Shown here: piece by piece, positions 5,387 to 6,564 of the stretch
Numbering within the stretch: the stretch's first letter is position 1
How the letters are laid out: each line of letters opens with the position of its first letter
Assembly (NCBI GenBank): GCA_003158885.1
Contig: PMLN01000300.1
Coordinates: 2,368 to 8,931 of the forward strand
Origin: Anaerolineae bacterium
GTDB lineage: Bacteria > Chloroflexota > Anaerolineae > Anaerolineales > Villigracilaceae
Length of the DNA: 6,564 nt
Direction of reading: 5' to 3'
Program-made: the position numbers and the translations under genes
The notes under the pieces: generated by a model
The model's database searches: none
Told to the model about the DNA's origin: nothing
What the model saw: the letters and a program-made list of their open reading frames with translations, nothing else

Positions 5387-5416
5387 TTTCAATCACTCGG
5401 ATTCACAGAGGTGTCT

Positions 5417-5911
5417 ATGCCTGAAAGTGACATCACTCGCCGCGGCTTTTTCACAGCCATGGCGGGCATCATCGGGGGCATCATCGGAGCAGCACTCGGG
5501 GTGCCGGCCATTGCCTACTTGCTCGACCCCGCTTTCCAAACCAGCGCGAAGGAAGCGTGGATCCCGATCGGGAAGCTGGCAGATATGAAAGTGGGAATAC
5601 CTTATCCATTCTCGTTCACACGCGTACAGGTCAATGGCTGGGAACGTACTGCCACGAGCCATGGCGGGTATGTGGTGCGCAAATCGCAAGACCCCAAGGA
5701 TGTACTGATCTTAAACAGCCGCTGCACTCATCTGGGATGCACCATCAACTGGAAGGATGACGCGCAGGCGTTCATTTGTCCGTGCCACGATGCAAAGTTC
5801 AGCAAGTATGGCGTGGTGCTGGGCGGCCCACCGCCGCGTCCCCTCGATCAATATGCGGATTTCCGCTTAACGAATGATGGCGTCCTCGAAATTTATTACA
5901 AGGAAAGTTAA
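5417..5911 (+). CDS. Rieske [2Fe-2S] subunit of a cytochrome bc/b6f-type complex
   Basis: Predicted 164-aa membrane-anchored Rieske protein that takes one electron from quinol at the outer quinone site and passes it to a cytochrome c or equivalent. The N-terminus has a twin-arginine motif (TRRGFF, residues 7-12) followed by a glycine-rich hydrophobic segment (about 14-36), as in uncleaved Tat-dependent Rieske anchors. The cluster motifs are CTHLGC (103-108) and CPCHDAKF (121-128): ligands C103, H105, C121 and H124, with C108-C123 as the expected disulfide. The GPPPRPL loop is at 137-143. Unusually, Ala126 and Phe128 replace the Ser and Tyr that hydrogen-bond the cluster in ubiquinol enzymes. 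Start: ATG at 5417 with AGAGG five bases upstream; the in-frame GTG at 5411 overlaps that site and is rejected. It is followed 103 bp later by cytochrome b on the same strand. qcrA or petC would be the equivalent names. Confidence 0.94.
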   Translation: MPESDITRRGFFTAMAGIIGGIIGAALGVPAIAYLLDPAFQTSAKEAWIPIGKLADMKVGIPYPFSFTRVQVNGWERTATSHGGYVVRKSQDPKDVLILNSRCTHLGCTINWKDDAQAFICPCHDAKFSKYGVVLGGPPPRPLDQYADFRLTNDGVLEIYYKES

Positions 5912-5920
5912 ACCCTAAGG

Positions 5921-5994
5921 ACATCGGGACGATGTGAGCGCAGCAAAGGGTCTCGTCATAAGAGATGCTTCGCCGCTTCGCTTCCCAGCATGAC
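5921..5994. repeat. Palindromic repeat between the Rieske and cytochrome b genes
   Basis: ACATCG-GGA-CGATGT (5921-5935) is a perfect 6-bp hairpin. It is followed by an imperfect one in which GCAAAGGGTCTC (5943-5954) faces GAGATGCTTCGC (5962-5973), ending in CAGCATGACA. This AAAGGGTCTC / GAGATGCTTCGC / AGCATGACA pattern resembles a dispersed intergenic repeat common in environmental genomes (from memory). No T-run follows, so read-through into cytochrome b is expected. Confidence 0.6.
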
Positions 5995-6014
5995 ACAAGA
6001 GTTTGGAGCAGCCC

Positions 6015-6564
6015 ATGTGGAAAAAAGTTTACGAATGGCTCGATGAACGGCTTGGATTGAACGATCTCTATAAAAACCTGCTCGACCGTCCCGAACCGAA
6101 AGGCAACTGGTGGAATACGCTCGGTTCGGCCAGTCTGTTCCTTTTTATCCTGCAAGGCGTAACGGGGATTTTTCTGGCGGTCTACTACACACCTTCGCCC
6201 GACCACGCTTACGACAGCATCAACTACATCATGAACGGCGTGGCATTCGGCTGGCTAATCCGCGGCATCCATCACTGGGGCGCGACCTTGATGATCGTGG
6301 TGGTTTTTATCCATATGCTGAGAGTCTTCGTGACCGCCTCCTTCAAATATCCGCGTGAACTGACCTGGCTGATCGGCATTGGATTGTTCATCCTGACGCT
6401 CGGCATGGGATTTACGGGCTATCTCCTGCCGTGGGACCAACAATCGTACTGGGCAACCACCGTCGGCACACAGATCGCAGGAAGCGTACCGTTTATCGGC
6501 GACTTCATTCTCAAAGCCCTGCGCGGCGGTTCAAACCTGAGCGCGCTGACCTTGCAGCGATTCT
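6015..6564 (+). CDS. Cytochrome b6/QcrB-type subunit, 5' part (runs off right edge)
   Basis: The first 183 codons are present, with no stop before the edge. It is the membrane subunit carrying two b haems and both quinone sites. His86 and His100 (RGIHHWGATLMIVVVFIH) are one ligand each for the two b haems; their numbering equals that of plant cytochrome b6. The partner pair (near 187 and 202 in b6) lies just past the edge, after LTLQRF. KYPRELTW (111-118) and GYLLPWDQ (135-142) are classic b6/QcrB motifs. The start KVYEWLDERL and the overall pattern resemble Bacillus QcrB more than mitochondrial cytochrome b. Thr35 occupies the position of the Cys that binds haem c covalently in b6/QcrB. Start: ATG at 6015 with GGAG (6005-6008) six bases upstream. 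Whether the C-terminal half is fused or encoded by a separate subunit IV gene cannot be seen here. Confidence 0.93.
   Translation, partial: MWKKVYEWLDERLGLNDLYKNLLDRPEPKGNWWNTLGSASLFLFILQGVTGIFLAVYYTPSPDHAYDSINYIMNGVAFGWLIRGIHHWGATLMIVVVFIHMLRVFVTASFKYPRELTWLIGIGLFILTLGMGFTGYLLPWDQQSYWATTVGTQIAGSVPFIGDFILKALRGGSNLSALTLQRF

Larger units (their letters stand above)
5042..5416. promoter_or_regulatory. Divergent sdh / Rieske-cytochrome b control region
   Basis: This 375-bp gene-free stretch separates two oppositely transcribed respiratory units and must hold promoters for both. On the plus strand there are two perfect TATAAT boxes (5303-5308 and 5337-5342) and an 18-bp palindrome (5369-5386). 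On the minus strand I find no convincing promoter for sdhC; the best motifs (TTGTCA near 5251, GATAAT near 5219) are badly spaced. An imperfect hairpin at 5141-5167 (CAGC and GCTG around GGGAG-GAT-CTCCC) would sit in the sdhC leader. I see no RNA gene here. Confidence 0.6.

Noticed and set aside
5921..5994. Terminator between Rieske and cytochrome b
   Set aside because: The hairpins are imperfect or short and lack a following T-run; the two genes encode subunits of one complex.

Overview
The window most likely comes from a facultatively aerobic, menaquinone-using bacterium with moderate-to-high GC. The protein style and the palindromic intergenic repeats suggest an uncultured Chloroflexota (Anaerolineae-like) genome, but this assignment is an inference from sequence style only. 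All genes carry good Shine-Dalgarno sites.

Layout from left to right. Bases 1-452 (minus) hold the 5' part of an AT-rich gene of unknown function that runs off the left edge. Bases 453-781 carry no gene; they hold a probable promoter and leader hairpin for that gene, and a 153-bp MITE-like element (584-736) with 18-bp terminal inverted repeats (16/18 identical) bounded by a perfect 10-bp direct repeat. Bases 782-1318 (minus) encode a Nudix hydrolase. After a CACAGAG-rich palindromic repeat and a strong terminator hairpin (1458-1486) comes a four-gene minus-strand operon, sdhC-sdhD-sdhA-sdhB (5041 down to 1520), encoding succinate dehydrogenase (complex II). A 375-bp divergent intergenic region (5042-5416) contains two TATAAT boxes and a perfect 18-bp palindrome. 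It separates the sdh operon from a plus-strand pair: a Tat-dependent Rieske protein (5417-5911) and a cytochrome b6/QcrB-type protein (6015 to the right edge, partial).

The two divergent units belong to one respiratory chain: complex II reduces the membrane quinone pool and the Rieske/cytochrome b complex reoxidises it. Several details point to low-potential menaquinone. The Rieske protein lacks both the Ser and the Tyr that raise cluster potential in ubiquinol enzymes, SdhB has Gly where E. coli SdhB has quinone-site Trp164, and cytochrome b resembles the QcrB/b6 family but has Thr at the position of the Cys that binds haem c covalently in that family.

A recurring oddity is that three intra-operon gaps (sdhD-sdhA, sdhA-sdhB, Rieske-cytochrome b) and the Nudix leader each hold a different palindromic repeat-like sequence. 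Two of these create false in-frame upstream start codons. No wholly new multi-gene system is evident; the best new leads are the MITE-like element, the Rieske/cytochrome b substitutions, the palindrome and the unidentified left-edge gene.
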